Source of the DNA: Ignavibacteriales bacterium
GTDB lineage: Bacteria > Bacteroidota > Ignavibacteria > UBA10030
NCBI GenBank assembly: GCA_026390575.1
Contig: JAPLFR010000006.1
Location: 267,567-331,566 of the forward strand
Direction of reading: 5' to 3'
DNA length: 64,000 bases
Both the position numbers and the translations under genes were made by a program. Shown here piece after piece: positions 18,793 through 27,399 of the stretch. The notes below the pieces were generated by a model that ran no database searches, had not been told where the DNA came from, and saw nothing but the letters and a program-made list of their open reading frames with translations. How positions within the stretch are numbered: position 1 is the first letter of the stretch; each line of letters starts with the position of its first letter.

Positions 18793-21384
18793 CTACATTC
18801 CGAACCAATAGGATAATTTCAGCATAAGAATATTATCCGGCTTTACCTGGAACATTCGATCCATCGAATTACCAAACTGAAAATCACCAAAATACTGATC
18901 ATCAGCCCTGCTTTGTGTCCACACAAGGTACAATGTTGATCCCGGCAAATATTCCCAGCGAAGCACTGCATTACCCTGAAACGCGATATAGTTGAAATCC
19001 CGGTTTCCAGAAAAGGCATAGGGAGTAAATTCAAAAGACTTGGGTCGTGCCAGTGATTTATAATCGGTGTATTTTCCTGTGGTAATATACGGCTGGATAT
19101 ATACTTGAAAGCTCAATTTCGGCGTCATAATCCAATCCGCGCGGATATCTGTTGACAACGTGTATCGATTAAGACGGGCAAAGAGATAACTTTTACCAAA
19201 TGTCTCCACAGCAATCGGATCTTCAACAACCGTATAATATTGAGCGCGATTGATTTCCTCTGTGAATGTCGGCGCAATGGAAACAGTTAACGTTGTACTC
19301 GCTTTCAATTCCAGGGAAGCATAAATCGTTTTCGTATCTGACGCGTCCCCAGTTTTCACCATTCCGTAGAGGGAAACGACCCACCACTCACGATTGTCCG
19401 TATAGAAATTTGCACTGACCTGACTACTGACGGGATTCAATGTCAAGGGACCGCCGCGCGTGAGACGGGCATTATATGATTCCGGATTATAGGTTAATGA
19501 AATGTTCCCGCCATAAAATGACGGAAGCGTAAGATATCCCTGCAGCAAAAATCCTTGAACTGTTTTATTTCCTCCAAAATCATAATTGAGGTATGTGGCA
19601 GCACTGACTCCAGTATTGAGATAATACTTGGTCGGTGTGTTCCATCGGTACCCCGTAACAACGTGTGCATTAATCAGATCACTGAATGCACTGCTCCCAA
19701 GATCGTTGAGCTCAAACTTCGGACTAATGAACCCAACCGTTGTATTGAATGTCCAGCGGCCGCGGTTCTTATTTACTGCAAACCGTCCGGCGTACCCTGA
19801 TAACGATGTTGCCGAACTATCCACGCCAAGATAACTTACATCCGGACGTTGGAAATAGTGTCCCGAGCTTCGCTGAAGTGCAATCATCCGATCTGTACTT
19901 CCTGAAACGCGCGAGGATGCGGCCCAACCTGTGAACACATACGTTCTCTCCTTATCCAGGAATGTCCATCCATCAGCGGCAAGCACAAGCGCATTGCTGT
20001 TCGTATTCTCACGAAGCGCATTGTCGTCATAAAAACGTCCTGTGTACGTAGCGAGTACTCCCACTCCTTGTTCACCGCCATGAAAATCTCTCTGAGCACG
20101 GGCAACCCCGTAGTACGTCATCGGTTCAATTTCAAGATTTGATTTCTGGCCATTGTCATTAACCTCTGCATGTTCTCTCTTGGTGAGTGCATGCACAGTT
20201 CCCACTTTCCAATCTTCGCCTAACGCACCTGAGATCTTTCCGGCTCCGAGTATCCGCGTACTATTCGGAAAATCTATATAATAATTACTTGCCGGATCAT
20301 TTCCATTGACGGAACGTTGGGGTGAACGACCGATTCTGCGGCTATAGAAAATATTCGGATCAGTCCAATTGAATGCGTACGAATTATTTGCTCCTCCCTG
20401 TCCAAACTGGAAGATGCCGACTCCTTCTGTGAAAAATGGCCGCTTCTCCTCATAGATTGTCTCAACGTCCGTTAGATTTACGTTTGCTGGATCAAGTTCT
20501 ACCTGGCAGAAATCCGGATTCATTGTTCCGTTTAATGACAAGCTGCTGCCGAGGCCGGCTTTGAGATCAATGCCCGCACTGGGTATATACCGCTCCATCC
20601 GGTTGAATGGATCATGAGCACTTGTTCCAATACGGTCAGCTCTCCCTGTGACATAGGGCAGCACTTCTAATCGTGTCGGAGGTGTAATGCCTTCCAGTCC
20701 AACAAGATTGGGAAATCGCGATGTGAATCCGCTCTCATTCCGCGGCGTAAAGGCAATCATATCCGTCTCATTCCTGCGGCTGATGAATCGCTCTACATCG
20801 ACTCCCCACACCTGAGAGCTTGCCTCCTTAAACCGAAGCTGGGAAAAAGGGATTTTCATCTCAATTGTCCAGCCATCCGGATCCAAGTGCGCAACTCCTT
20901 CCCATACAGCATCCCATGTCAAATCATTGGGCTGCTTGACATCATTTTCAATAATACCGTCAGCAAGTGTTCCAGCAGCAGACACATAGAAATAATATCC
21001 GTTCCGGAGATCATGGTGCGTATCAAAATAGAGCACGCATCCATCTGAAGGATCTCCCCAAATAAAATCTCTTCGAACAAGGCGTGCCATTATGGAATCC
21101 GGGCATGTGTCCTTATATTTGGCGGCGAAGTATATGGCTTCATTATCATAAGCGAACCATACTTCACTTTGCTGCGATGGAGCAGTGAATTGATCCGGTT
21201 CCTGCTGTACCAATCCTGTAAAACCTGGCCTTTGCCAAACTGCTTCTGTCAGCTTGCCATCGGTTTTCATCTGTTCATGAGTTCGAACCGTCTCAATATT
21301 TATATCTTTGGTGTGAATAATTTCCGAGTATGCCAATGATGCTAATGCTATCGGCATACACATCATAAACAACCCTCTTATCAT
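18793..21384 (-). CDS. DUF5916 outer-membrane protein with CBM9-like N-terminal domain
   Basis: An 863-residue exported protein with a signal peptide (residues 1-20). Residues about 40-230 match the carbohydrate-binding family 9-like fold (KTDGKLTEAVWQRP, EVWFAYDNEAIYFAAKYKD, DGWTIEMKIPFSQLRF). The remainder is the DUF5916 barrel region (FNRMERYIPSAGIDLKAGLG, DFCQVELDPANVNLTDVE, EEKRPFFTEGVGIFQFG), ending LMLKLSYWFGM. Family members are common in Bacteroidota; their substrate is not settled. The start has AAAGGAAAT upstream. It heads the minus-strand group with the small membrane protein and LytTR regulator, and faces the kinase genes across a 275-nt divergent region. Confidence 0.88.
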   Translation of the reverse strand: MIRGLFMMCMPIALASLAYSEIIHTKDINIETVRTHEQMKTDGKLTEAVWQRPGFTGLVQQEPDQFTAPSQQSEVWFAYDNEAIYFAAKYKDTCPDSIMARLVRRDFIWGDPSDGCVLYFDTHHDLRNGYYFYVSAAGTLADGIIENDVKQPNDLTWDAVWEGVAHLDPDGWTIEMKIPFSQLRFKEASSQVWGVDVERFISRRNETDMIAFTPRNESGFTSRFPNLVGLEGITPPTRLEVLPYVTGRADRIGTSAHDPFNRMERYIPSAGIDLKAGLGSSLSLNGTMNPDFCQVELDPANVNLTDVETIYEEKRPFFTEGVGIFQFGQGGANNSYAFNWTDPNIFYSRRIGRSPQRSVNGNDPASNYYIDFPNSTRILGAGKISGALGEDWKVGTVHALTKREHAEVNDNGQKSNLEIEPMTYYGVARAQRDFHGGEQGVGVLATYTGRFYDDNALRENTNSNALVLAADGWTFLDKERTYVFTGWAASSRVSGSTDRMIALQRSSGHYFQRPDVSYLGVDSSATSLSGYAGRFAVNKNRGRWTFNTTVGFISPKFELNDLGSSAFSDLINAHVVTGYRWNTPTKYYLNTGVSAATYLNYDFGGNKTVQGFLLQGYLTLPSFYGGNISLTYNPESYNARLTRGGPLTLNPVSSQVSANFYTDNREWWVVSLYGMVKTGDASDTKTIYASLELKASTTLTVSIAPTFTEEINRAQYYTVVEDPIAVETFGKSYLFARLNRYTLSTDIRADWIMTPKLSFQVYIQPYITTGKYTDYKSLARPKSFEFTPYAFSGNRDFNYIAFQGNAVLRWEYLPGSTLYLVWTQSRADDQYFGDFQFGNSMDRMFQVKPDNILMLKLSYWFGM

Positions 21385-21659
21385 AGTATTTCCTTTATCG
21401 AACTTGGAAAATTATCGTTTGGCTAGATATACGCATCAATCAGTCAAAAAGAGGCGGAAAATCGATAAACGGATAAATGAATCGCTGGACGGTAGATTAA
21501 AATCTTAGGTTTTTTTTGCCTTATTCACTTCACACATCTCTTCAGCAATACTTGTTGTCCTACTTTATTACCGCCTACCGACTATAATAACCATTCATCC
21601 CATAAGACTTTACAATCTGACAAGAAAATCAGACATTGTATCACTATTATAGAGAATGG

Positions 21660-22751
21660 ATGAAAACACGATTTTTCAATACGCTGCCTACACTTCAAAA
21701 TTTAACCTTCTGGCATTTCCATATTGGCGGATGGCTGCTGTTCTGGTGCGGTGATGTAATTATGATTTGGTTGCAGCGAATTCACCCCGGTGAGATATTT
21801 GCTCAGGCATTAGATGCGCCTATTGCATTTCTTTTAGGAATTATTCTGCGACAGGCTTATCTTCGTGTTGATTACAAGAAGCTGTCAATCCTTGGGTTGC
21901 TTGCGTTGGTAATCTATTGGTCCATCATTTTCACAATCCTCTGGGATGTCGCGATGGCCACAACTCGATATCATTTAATAGGTCATGAAATAATCCTTCA
22001 AATGGCGCATTGGAAATTTGCAATTCCTTGGTTAATCCAAATTATGCCAATTTGGTTTGGATGGAGTACACTTTATTTCGCAATGAAGTACTGGAGGGAT
22101 TGGGATGCGGAAAAAAAGAGGGGTCGAAAAGCTATATCATTAGCACAGAAAGCGCAATTACAAATGCTTCGTTATCAGGTCAATCCTCATTTCCTTTTCA
22201 ACGCTTTGAATTCGGTCCGGGCTCTCATCGATGAAGACAAGAAGAATGCAAAGGGAATGATCACAGAGCTTTCCGAATTTCTCCGCTACTCGCTTGTTAC
22301 TCGAGATCATACTGAAGTAACCCTTCAACATGAATTAGAAGCAATCCGGCATTATCTTTCTATTGAAAAAAAACGCTTTGAAGATAAACTCGATGTCTCG
22401 TTTGATATTGATGAACATGCTCAGGATTATCCGATCTTAAGCTTTCTTATCCATCCATTCGTTGAGAATGCAATCAAGTATGGGATGAAGACGAGCCCTA
22501 TGCCGTTGCGCATTCGCATCCAGGCTTCCACGTCAAATGGAACTTTGCGTGTCGTCATCGCAAATTCAGGTGCGTGGTGCGAAGCTGCGACTGAAGCTGA
22601 ACGAAAGTCTAATGGAACAGGTACAGGCTTGGAAAATGTGAGGGCGCGGTTAGAAAATGCTTATCCAAAGAACTACCGGCTCATAACTCAGGAATGCGAA
22701 GGATGGGTAGAAGCTATACTGGAAATTCATCCTTCAACGGCAGAAGGGTGA
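21660..22751 (+). CDS. LytS-type sensor histidine kinase
   Basis: The frame can be opened at a TTG (21636), but the ATG at 21660 is the likelier start, giving 363 residues. The N-terminal half has about four hydrophobic helices and no extracellular sensor domain. The kinase core is of the His_kinase (PF06580) type: phospho-accepting His in RYQVNPHFLFNALNSV, N-box FVENAIKYG and glycine box GTGTGLENVRARL. Both ATP-binding motifs look intact. The next gene begins 4 nt after its stop and encodes a close paralogue, followed by a LytTR regulator, so the three are one unit. Confidence 0.9.
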   Translation: MKTRFFNTLPTLQNLTFWHFHIGGWLLFWCGDVIMIWLQRIHPGEIFAQALDAPIAFLLGIILRQAYLRVDYKKLSILGLLALVIYWSIIFTILWDVAMATTRYHLIGHEIILQMAHWKFAIPWLIQIMPIWFGWSTLYFAMKYWRDWDAEKKRGRKAISLAQKAQLQMLRYQVNPHFLFNALNSVRALIDEDKKNAKGMITELSEFLRYSLVTRDHTEVTLQHELEAIRHYLSIEKKRFEDKLDVSFDIDEHAQDYPILSFLIHPFVENAIKYGMKTSPMPLRIRIQASTSNGTLRVVIANSGAWCEAATEAERKSNGTGTGLENVRARLENAYPKNYRLITQECEGWVEAILEIHPSTAEG

Positions 22752-22755
22752 TGCC

Positions 22756-23853
22756 ATGAAACTTTTCCCTAAACGTATACGCGACATTTCTTTTTGGTAT
22801 TATCATACAATCGGCATGGTATTATATGGCAGTCTGCAGATAGCACTCAATATCGTTTGGTCTGGCTGGCAATGGCCCGCACTATTAAGCATCTCCATAC
22901 AACTACTTGCAATGTACGTACTCTTTCTTGGATTACGGAAGTACTATAGCAGGATTCCATTTCAGACTTTACATCTGTTTCCTCTGATCGCACGAATTGT
23001 TATCGCGTCGTTTATTTTTACAATGATCTGGATATTATTCTGGGGAGGGATCGAATATTCAATCTTTGGGGAAAAGCTTATTAAATACATCAGCAGCACT
23101 CTGCGGATTACGGCTCGCATCGCGTATTCATTCCCTCTCTTTCTTGGGTGGAGTGCATTATTTTTTGGTATTAAAGCGTGGCGTGACTGGTTAAACGAAC
23201 GGGAACAGACAGAACACGCCATAGAAAAGGCACAACATGCCCAGCTCCAGATGCTTCGCTATCAACTCAATCCGCATTTCTTATTTAATGCGTTGAATTC
23301 CGTTCGTGCCCTCGTGGACGAAGATACTCGCAGTGCTAAGACGATGATCACGGAATTATCCGAATTCCTCCGCTACTCGCTTGTCAGTAGAAATAAACCA
23401 ATCGTAACTCTCAAAGATGAACTCGATGCGATACGGCTCTACCTTTCTATTGAACAGCAGAGGTACGAAGATAAATTGCAGGTTCATTACGAAATCGACG
23501 AACACACGGAGGATCTTCCTGTTCCAAGTTTCCTTATCCATCCGCTTGTGGAAGATGCACTTCGGGACGGGATGCAGACTAGCACGATGCCGCTTCGTTT
23601 GGAGATCACATCAACACTCCATGATGGTATGATGAAGATCTCCGTCAACCATTCCGGATCACATGTACCAATAAATGGAAATGGATCCGTCGAATCGGGC
23701 TTGGAACAAGTAGAGGCGCGATTAAAAGAATTGTTCCCTGGACAATTCCATCTTTCATCCCGCCAACAGAATAATCAGGCTCAGAGTATTCTTGAATTAG
23801 TAATCACTAACGGAGTGAACTATGAAGAAAAAATTGCGAGCCTTGCTCATTGA
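22756..23853 (+). CDS. LytS-type histidine kinase paralogue with degraded ATP site
   Basis: A 365-residue paralogue of the preceding kinase, with similar membrane helices and the same phospho-accepting motif (RYQLNPHFLFNALNSV, His174). The ATP lid differs. The N-box reads LVEDALRDG, with Asp267 where Asn is expected, and the glycine box reads VESGLEQVEARL instead of GTGLENVRARL. Binding or hydrolysis of ATP may be impaired, so it may work as a heterodimer partner phosphorylated by the first kinase. The end overlaps the next gene by 32 nt, suggesting translational coupling. Confidence 0.88.
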   Translation: MKLFPKRIRDISFWYYHTIGMVLYGSLQIALNIVWSGWQWPALLSISIQLLAMYVLFLGLRKYYSRIPFQTLHLFPLIARIVIASFIFTMIWILFWGGIEYSIFGEKLIKYISSTLRITARIAYSFPLFLGWSALFFGIKAWRDWLNEREQTEHAIEKAQHAQLQMLRYQLNPHFLFNALNSVRALVDEDTRSAKTMITELSEFLRYSLVSRNKPIVTLKDELDAIRLYLSIEQQRYEDKLQVHYEIDEHTEDLPVPSFLIHPLVEDALRDGMQTSTMPLRLEITSTLHDGMMKISVNHSGSHVPINGNGSVESGLEQVEARLKELFPGQFHLSSRQQNNQAQSILELVITNGVNYEEKIASLAH

Positions 23854-24547
23854 CGACGAGCGCCTGGCTCGAAACGACCTCCGGTCTCTGCTCTCTGAAT
23901 ATGATTCGATCGAAGTTATTGGTGAAGCGGACAGCGTTCAAAAAGCAATCGAAGTGATTACTGCAGAAGATCCAGACCTGCTCTTTCTGGACATTCAGAT
24001 GCCGGGTGAATCTGGTTTCGACCTCTTAGAGAAGATTGATCTCCAGGCTCATGTTATTTTCGTTACAGCGTTCGATGAATATGCCATTCGCGCATTTGAA
24101 GTAGATGCCATCGATTACTTATTAAAACCAGTCAACCCCGAACGATTAAAAACCGCTATCGAGCGGCTTAATCGAGAAAAAGCGTATTCCCCGAATAAGC
24201 AGCGCATTCTGGATTACGACGATGCCATGCTGCTCTCCCTGAATTCTCATTTGAAGTTTCTCCGCGTCAATTCGATTGTCTCTATCCAATCGGCAGGAGA
24301 TTATTCCGAGATTATCACAAGCGAAGGGAAAAAGGGATTGATACAAAAATCTATGACAGAGTGGGAACAACGCCTGCCGGAAAAATATTTCTGCCGTATC
24401 CACCGTTCCACCATCGTCAATATCGAATTCGTAACAAAGATCGATGAGTGGTTCGGTAATTCCTATCAGGTCCACCTCAAGGGGATCGAAACACCTCTCA
24501 CCATGAGTCGGCGGTATGCAGCGCTGCTGAAGCAGAAGAAAAGTTAA
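23822..24547 (+). CDS. LytTR-family response regulator
   Basis: A 241-residue regulator with a receiver domain (ALLIDDERLARNDL; phospho-acceptor Asp57 in LLFLDIQMPG; VTAFDEYAIRAFE; switch Lys in DYLLKPV). A LytTR DNA-binding domain follows (KFLRVNSIVSIQSAGDYSEI, FCRIHRSTIVNIE, NSYQVHLKGIETPLTMSRRY). Its start lies inside the 3' end of the second kinase gene. Together with the two kinases it forms a complete two-component unit. Likely targets are not shown by the sequence; the divergent DUF5916 group is a candidate by position. Confidence 0.93.
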   Translation: MKKKLRALLIDDERLARNDLRSLLSEYDSIEVIGEADSVQKAIEVITAEDPDLLFLDIQMPGESGFDLLEKIDLQAHVIFVTAFDEYAIRAFEVDAIDYLLKPVNPERLKTAIERLNREKAYSPNKQRILDYDDAMLLSLNSHLKFLRVNSIVSIQSAGDYSEIITSEGKKGLIQKSMTEWEQRLPEKYFCRIHRSTIVNIEFVTKIDEWFGNSYQVHLKGIETPLTMSRRYAALLKQKKS

Positions 24548-24866
24548 GAATAAAGTGAGGGACAATTTCGATCAACAATAATCGTCCTCGGGGAGTCATT
24601 GTAATAATTGAATTGCCCGTTATCTGAAGTCAGCCCCAAAACAGCGATAGAGACCATGGAGTGGTACGTTCTTGCGAGATATGTATCTGTTTTATCTGGG
24701 GAGAGCAAGAGTCTCAGGTTTAATGGGTGTGATTGTTAGTGCAGGTCCTCTTCATCACTCACCCAACAGCTTAACAAATTGATAATAATTCCTTCATCGT
24801 TAGGAAACGTCCATTCTCTATTTTGTGTGTGACAAAAACGAGAAGAATAACAGAATGGAGGAAAAT
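24548..24866. other. intergenic region carrying a Pho-box-like motif
   Basis: Between the LytTR gene and the first small membrane gene. No gene was seen. The right third contains the Pho-box-like repeat at 24770-24798 and the ribosome site (GGAGG) of the 24867 gene. Confidence 0.6.
24770..24798 (+). promoter_or_regulatory. Pho-box-like 11-bp-period repeat
   Basis: CTTAACAAATTGATAATAAT places TTAACA (24771), ATAATA (24782) and TTCATC (24793) at 11-nt steps. This periodicity is like PhoP/PhoB operators (TTAACA-type hexamers every 11 bp). A closely matching copy lies before pstS. Assignment rests on pattern and context only. Confidence 0.4.
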
Positions 24867-25022
24867 ATGAAACAATGGTTAGTAAACAATATCCTCTCGA
24901 CCGACAATATGCAGATGTTCGAATCCGGTCCTATCGGCGATAAGGAATTCACAACCTCAATAACAATGGTAGGCATCGCCCTCGCACTCTTTGGGATTGT
25001 TGTGCGAGTGCTTGGTGCATAA
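24867..25022 (+). CDS. small membrane protein at head of phosphate locus
   Basis: The ATG at 24867 follows GGAGG at 6 nt, so it is preferred to the upstream frame at 24825. The 51-residue product has a polar N-terminal half (NNILSTDNMQMFESG) and one C-terminal transmembrane helix (TMVGIALALFGIVVRVLGA). No family was recognised. It is the first gene after the Pho-box-like motif and precedes another small membrane gene by 15 nt and the porin and pst genes, so phosphate-linked expression is inferred. Confidence 0.6.
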   Translation: MKQWLVNNILSTDNMQMFESGPIGDKEFTTSITMVGIALALFGIVVRVLGA

Positions 25023-25037
25023 CATTCATCCCTGAAA

Positions 25038-25253
25038 ATGACTGCAAAAAAGAAAATCCCGCACGAGCCTTTTCTTTTTCAACTTATCTTCGACCTCTTT
25101 GGTTCGGACGAAACGCAAGAGGTTGAAGTTCAAGAGATGACCAATAGGGAATTTTATTTCTTTATATTCGTAGTGGCGATTGCAATGTTCATCCTTAATT
25201 ATTTCGTTAAAGTATGTACAACTTACAATATGAAATCATTATTTCTTGATTAA
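25038..25253 (+). CDS. small membrane protein, phosphate locus
   Basis: A 71-residue product with a polar segment containing several acidic residues (GSDETQEVEVQEM) and one transmembrane helix (REFYFFIFVVAIAMFILNYF). The ribosome site is weak, so translation may depend on the preceding small gene 15 nt upstream. No family was recognised. Its place between a Pho-box-like element and the porin/pst genes suggests a helper role in phosphate uptake or sensing; this is unproven. Confidence 0.55.
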   Translation: MTAKKKIPHEPFLFQLIFDLFGSDETQEVEVQEMTNREFYFFIFVVAIAMFILNYFVKVCTTYNMKSLFLD

Positions 25254-25301
25254 TAAAACTCAATTCATATCAATCACAATTATATAAAGGAACAAATTTT
25301 T

Positions 25302-26417
25302 ATGAAGAAGATGCTAGCAGTTTCTATGGTTCTCATTCTTCTTGGATTATCCACAGCCGTTGGCCAGGGAAAATTCAGCGGTTACATGTTCGGGGATTAC
25401 TATTATAATGTATCCCGGGATGCAGGTATCCCGAGCTCGAACATCGCCAGCCCGGCTGGAACGACCGCATTTCAAGCCTTCCAATTACGCCGTATGTATT
25501 TCACGTATGACAACGATATCTCAGAACAATTCACCACACGCTTCCGTCTTGAAGCCGATCAAGCAGCAAACGCAAGTAATGGAAAGATCGGTACATTTGT
25601 CAAAGATGCGTACATAAAGTGGAAGAATATTTTCTCCGGCAGCGATTTAGTCTTTGGTATTCAGCCGCCTCCTGCGTACGAAGTCTCCGAAGCAGCATGG
25701 GGATATCGCTCACTCGAAAAAACTATTATGGATTTGCGGGGAATCGTTTCTTCCCGCGATCAGGGCATCTCTCTTCATGGAAAAATCACAAATGACGGCA
25801 TGTTCAATTACTGGGTTATGTTTGCAAATAACAGTGCGAACAGTCCGGAAACCGATAAATACAAACGATACTATGCACACATCCATATAAAGCCCACTGT
25901 AAATTTCCAGGGCACTCTGTACGTCGACTATAAAGATGCGGCCGATATACTCAATAGTTACACCAAGAGTACCGTCAGCAACAGCGCCGTAACAACTGCG
26001 TTGTTTCTTGGCTACAGTGAGCCGTTCAGTTATAACATCGGCGTCGAAGCCTTCTTACAATCTGCCTCCAACTCGCTTAAAGACACAGTTGCAAAGTCCT
26101 ATTCGACAAAATCCACTATGGGTTTCTCTGTGTTTGGTTCCTACAACATCCTGCCTGAGCTTGCAATTGTTGTTCGATATGATAATTTCAATCCGAGCAC
26201 TGATGACAAGGGAAAAGATCCTGTTGCAGTAACCGCGAGTGTCGCAAATGGAAATTTATCCCGCAATTATATTATTGCCGGATTGTCATGGAAAGTCGAC
26301 AAGAACGTTGCGATTATGCCGAACGTTTTGTATGAGACCTATGAAGCGCAAGTCGGACACGGTACGCCGGATCCATCGATTACCGCAAGAATTACGTTGT
26401 TCTATACTTTCTTGTGA
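25302..26417 (+). CDS. outer-membrane porin, probably phosphate-linked
   Basis: A 371-residue barrel protein with a signal peptide (cleavage near AVGQG). It has porin-like strands from the start (GKFSGYMFGDYYYNVSRD, FQLRRMYFTYDNDISEQF, FRLEADQAAN, DAYIKWKNIF) and ends with aromatic Phe-Leu (ITLFYTFL). The pattern resembles the OprO/OprP-like porins of Bacteroidota. It sits directly before pstS, so passage of phosphate across the outer membrane is a good inference, but selectivity residues cannot be judged here. AAAGGA lies upstream of the start. Confidence 0.8.
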   Translation: MKKMLAVSMVLILLGLSTAVGQGKFSGYMFGDYYYNVSRDAGIPSSNIASPAGTTAFQAFQLRRMYFTYDNDISEQFTTRFRLEADQAANASNGKIGTFVKDAYIKWKNIFSGSDLVFGIQPPPAYEVSEAAWGYRSLEKTIMDLRGIVSSRDQGISLHGKITNDGMFNYWVMFANNSANSPETDKYKRYYAHIHIKPTVNFQGTLYVDYKDAADILNSYTKSTVSNSAVTTALFLGYSEPFSYNIGVEAFLQSASNSLKDTVAKSYSTKSTMGFSVFGSYNILPELAIVVRYDNFNPSTDDKGKDPVAVTASVANGNLSRNYIIAGLSWKVDKNVAIMPNVLYETYEAQVGHGTPDPSITARITLFYTFL

Positions 26418-26423
26418 GAATAC

Positions 26424-26452
26424 TTAACAATTTGATAATATTAACTTAACAG
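26424..26452 (+). promoter_or_regulatory. Pho-box-like 11-bp-period repeat before pstS
   Basis: TTAACA at 26425, ATAATA at 26436 and TTAACA at 26447 are spaced exactly 11 nt apart. The core CTTAACAATTTGATAATATT differs at only two positions from the site at 24770. It lies between the porin stop and pstS, which suggests a second PHO-responsive promoter. Which regulator binds is unknown; no phoB/phoR lies in the window. Confidence 0.45.
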
Positions 26453-26515
26453 AATCCGTGACATTCTTTTACTAAATTTATATCACTAATTTTAAAGACA
26501 ATGAGGATAATGAGA

Positions 26516-27394
26516 ATGAAAAACTTGAATTTTATAATCTATACGACAATCGGACTGCTGCTACTCAGCGGCTGCGCGAGGAAAAGTAACGATGCAAATT
26601 CCCTGCAAATTAAAGGTTCGGATACGATGGTGAACCTCGGTCAGGCCTGGGCTGAAGAATTTATGAAGCAGAACCCGGGTATGTCGATAGCCGTAACCGG
26701 CGGTGGATCAGGGACGGGAATTTCTGCTATGGTGAATAATACTTGCGACATTGCAGAAGTATCGCGTGAGATGAAAGAAAGCGAAATCACACTCATCGCA
26801 TCAAAAGGAGAAGCTCCAAAGAAAATCATTGTTGCTCTCGATGGCCTTGCTGTTATAGTAAACCCTGCAAATATAATTTCAGAATTGACCATTGACCAGC
26901 TCGCTGATATATTTACAGGAAAGATCAAGAACTGGAAAGAACTTGGCGGGCGCGATGCAAAGATTGTTCTCCTGTCGCGCGAAGTGAATTCCGGTACCCA
27001 TGTGTACTTTAAAGAGCATGTCCTTCGTCACGGAAAAGCAGACGGCAAGGAGGAATTTGCCGCAGAAGCGTTGCTGCTTTCAAGCTCGCAAGCTATCGCT
27101 GACGAAGTATCACAAAACCAGGACGCAATCGGGTATTACGGGATGGGCTATATCACTGTAAAAGAAAAAGCCCTGAAGATAGCTAAGGATAAAAACTCAC
27201 CCTATGAAGCTCCGACGATGGAAAATGTAATAAGCGGCGCATATCCTATCTCGCGCCCGCTCCTCATGTACACGAAAGGCGAACCCAAGGGACTTGCAAA
27301 GACATTTATCGATTATGTGCTTTCGCCGGCAGGACAGCAAGTTGTCAAGAAGCTGGATTTTGTCCCTGTGCAACCGTTGGAACAGAGCAAGTAA
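26516..27394 (+). CDS. pstS: PstS-family phosphate-binding lipoprotein
   Basis: Three in-frame ATGs lie at 26501, 26510 and 26516; the last has GAGG at a good distance. The product (292 residues) has a lipoprotein signal (LLLLSGC). It has the phosphate-binding-protein pattern: LQIKGSDTMVNLGQAWAEEF, VTGGGSGTGISAMV, CDIAEVSREM, IFTGKIKNWKELGG, VLLSREVNSGTHVYFKE. These Ser/Thr/Asp/Arg positions normally bind phosphate. It is followed 5 nt later by pstC. It delivers periplasmic phosphate to the PstCAB importer. Confidence 0.95.
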   Translation: MKNLNFIIYTTIGLLLLSGCARKSNDANSLQIKGSDTMVNLGQAWAEEFMKQNPGMSIAVTGGGSGTGISAMVNNTCDIAEVSREMKESEITLIASKGEAPKKIIVALDGLAVIVNPANIISELTIDQLADIFTGKIKNWKELGGRDAKIVLLSREVNSGTHVYFKEHVLRHGKADGKEEFAAEALLLSSSQAIADEVSQNQDAIGYYGMGYITVKEKALKIAKDKNSPYEAPTMENVISGAYPISRPLLMYTKGEPKGLAKTFIDYVLSPAGQQVVKKLDFVPVQPLEQSK

Positions 27395-27399
27395 AATAA

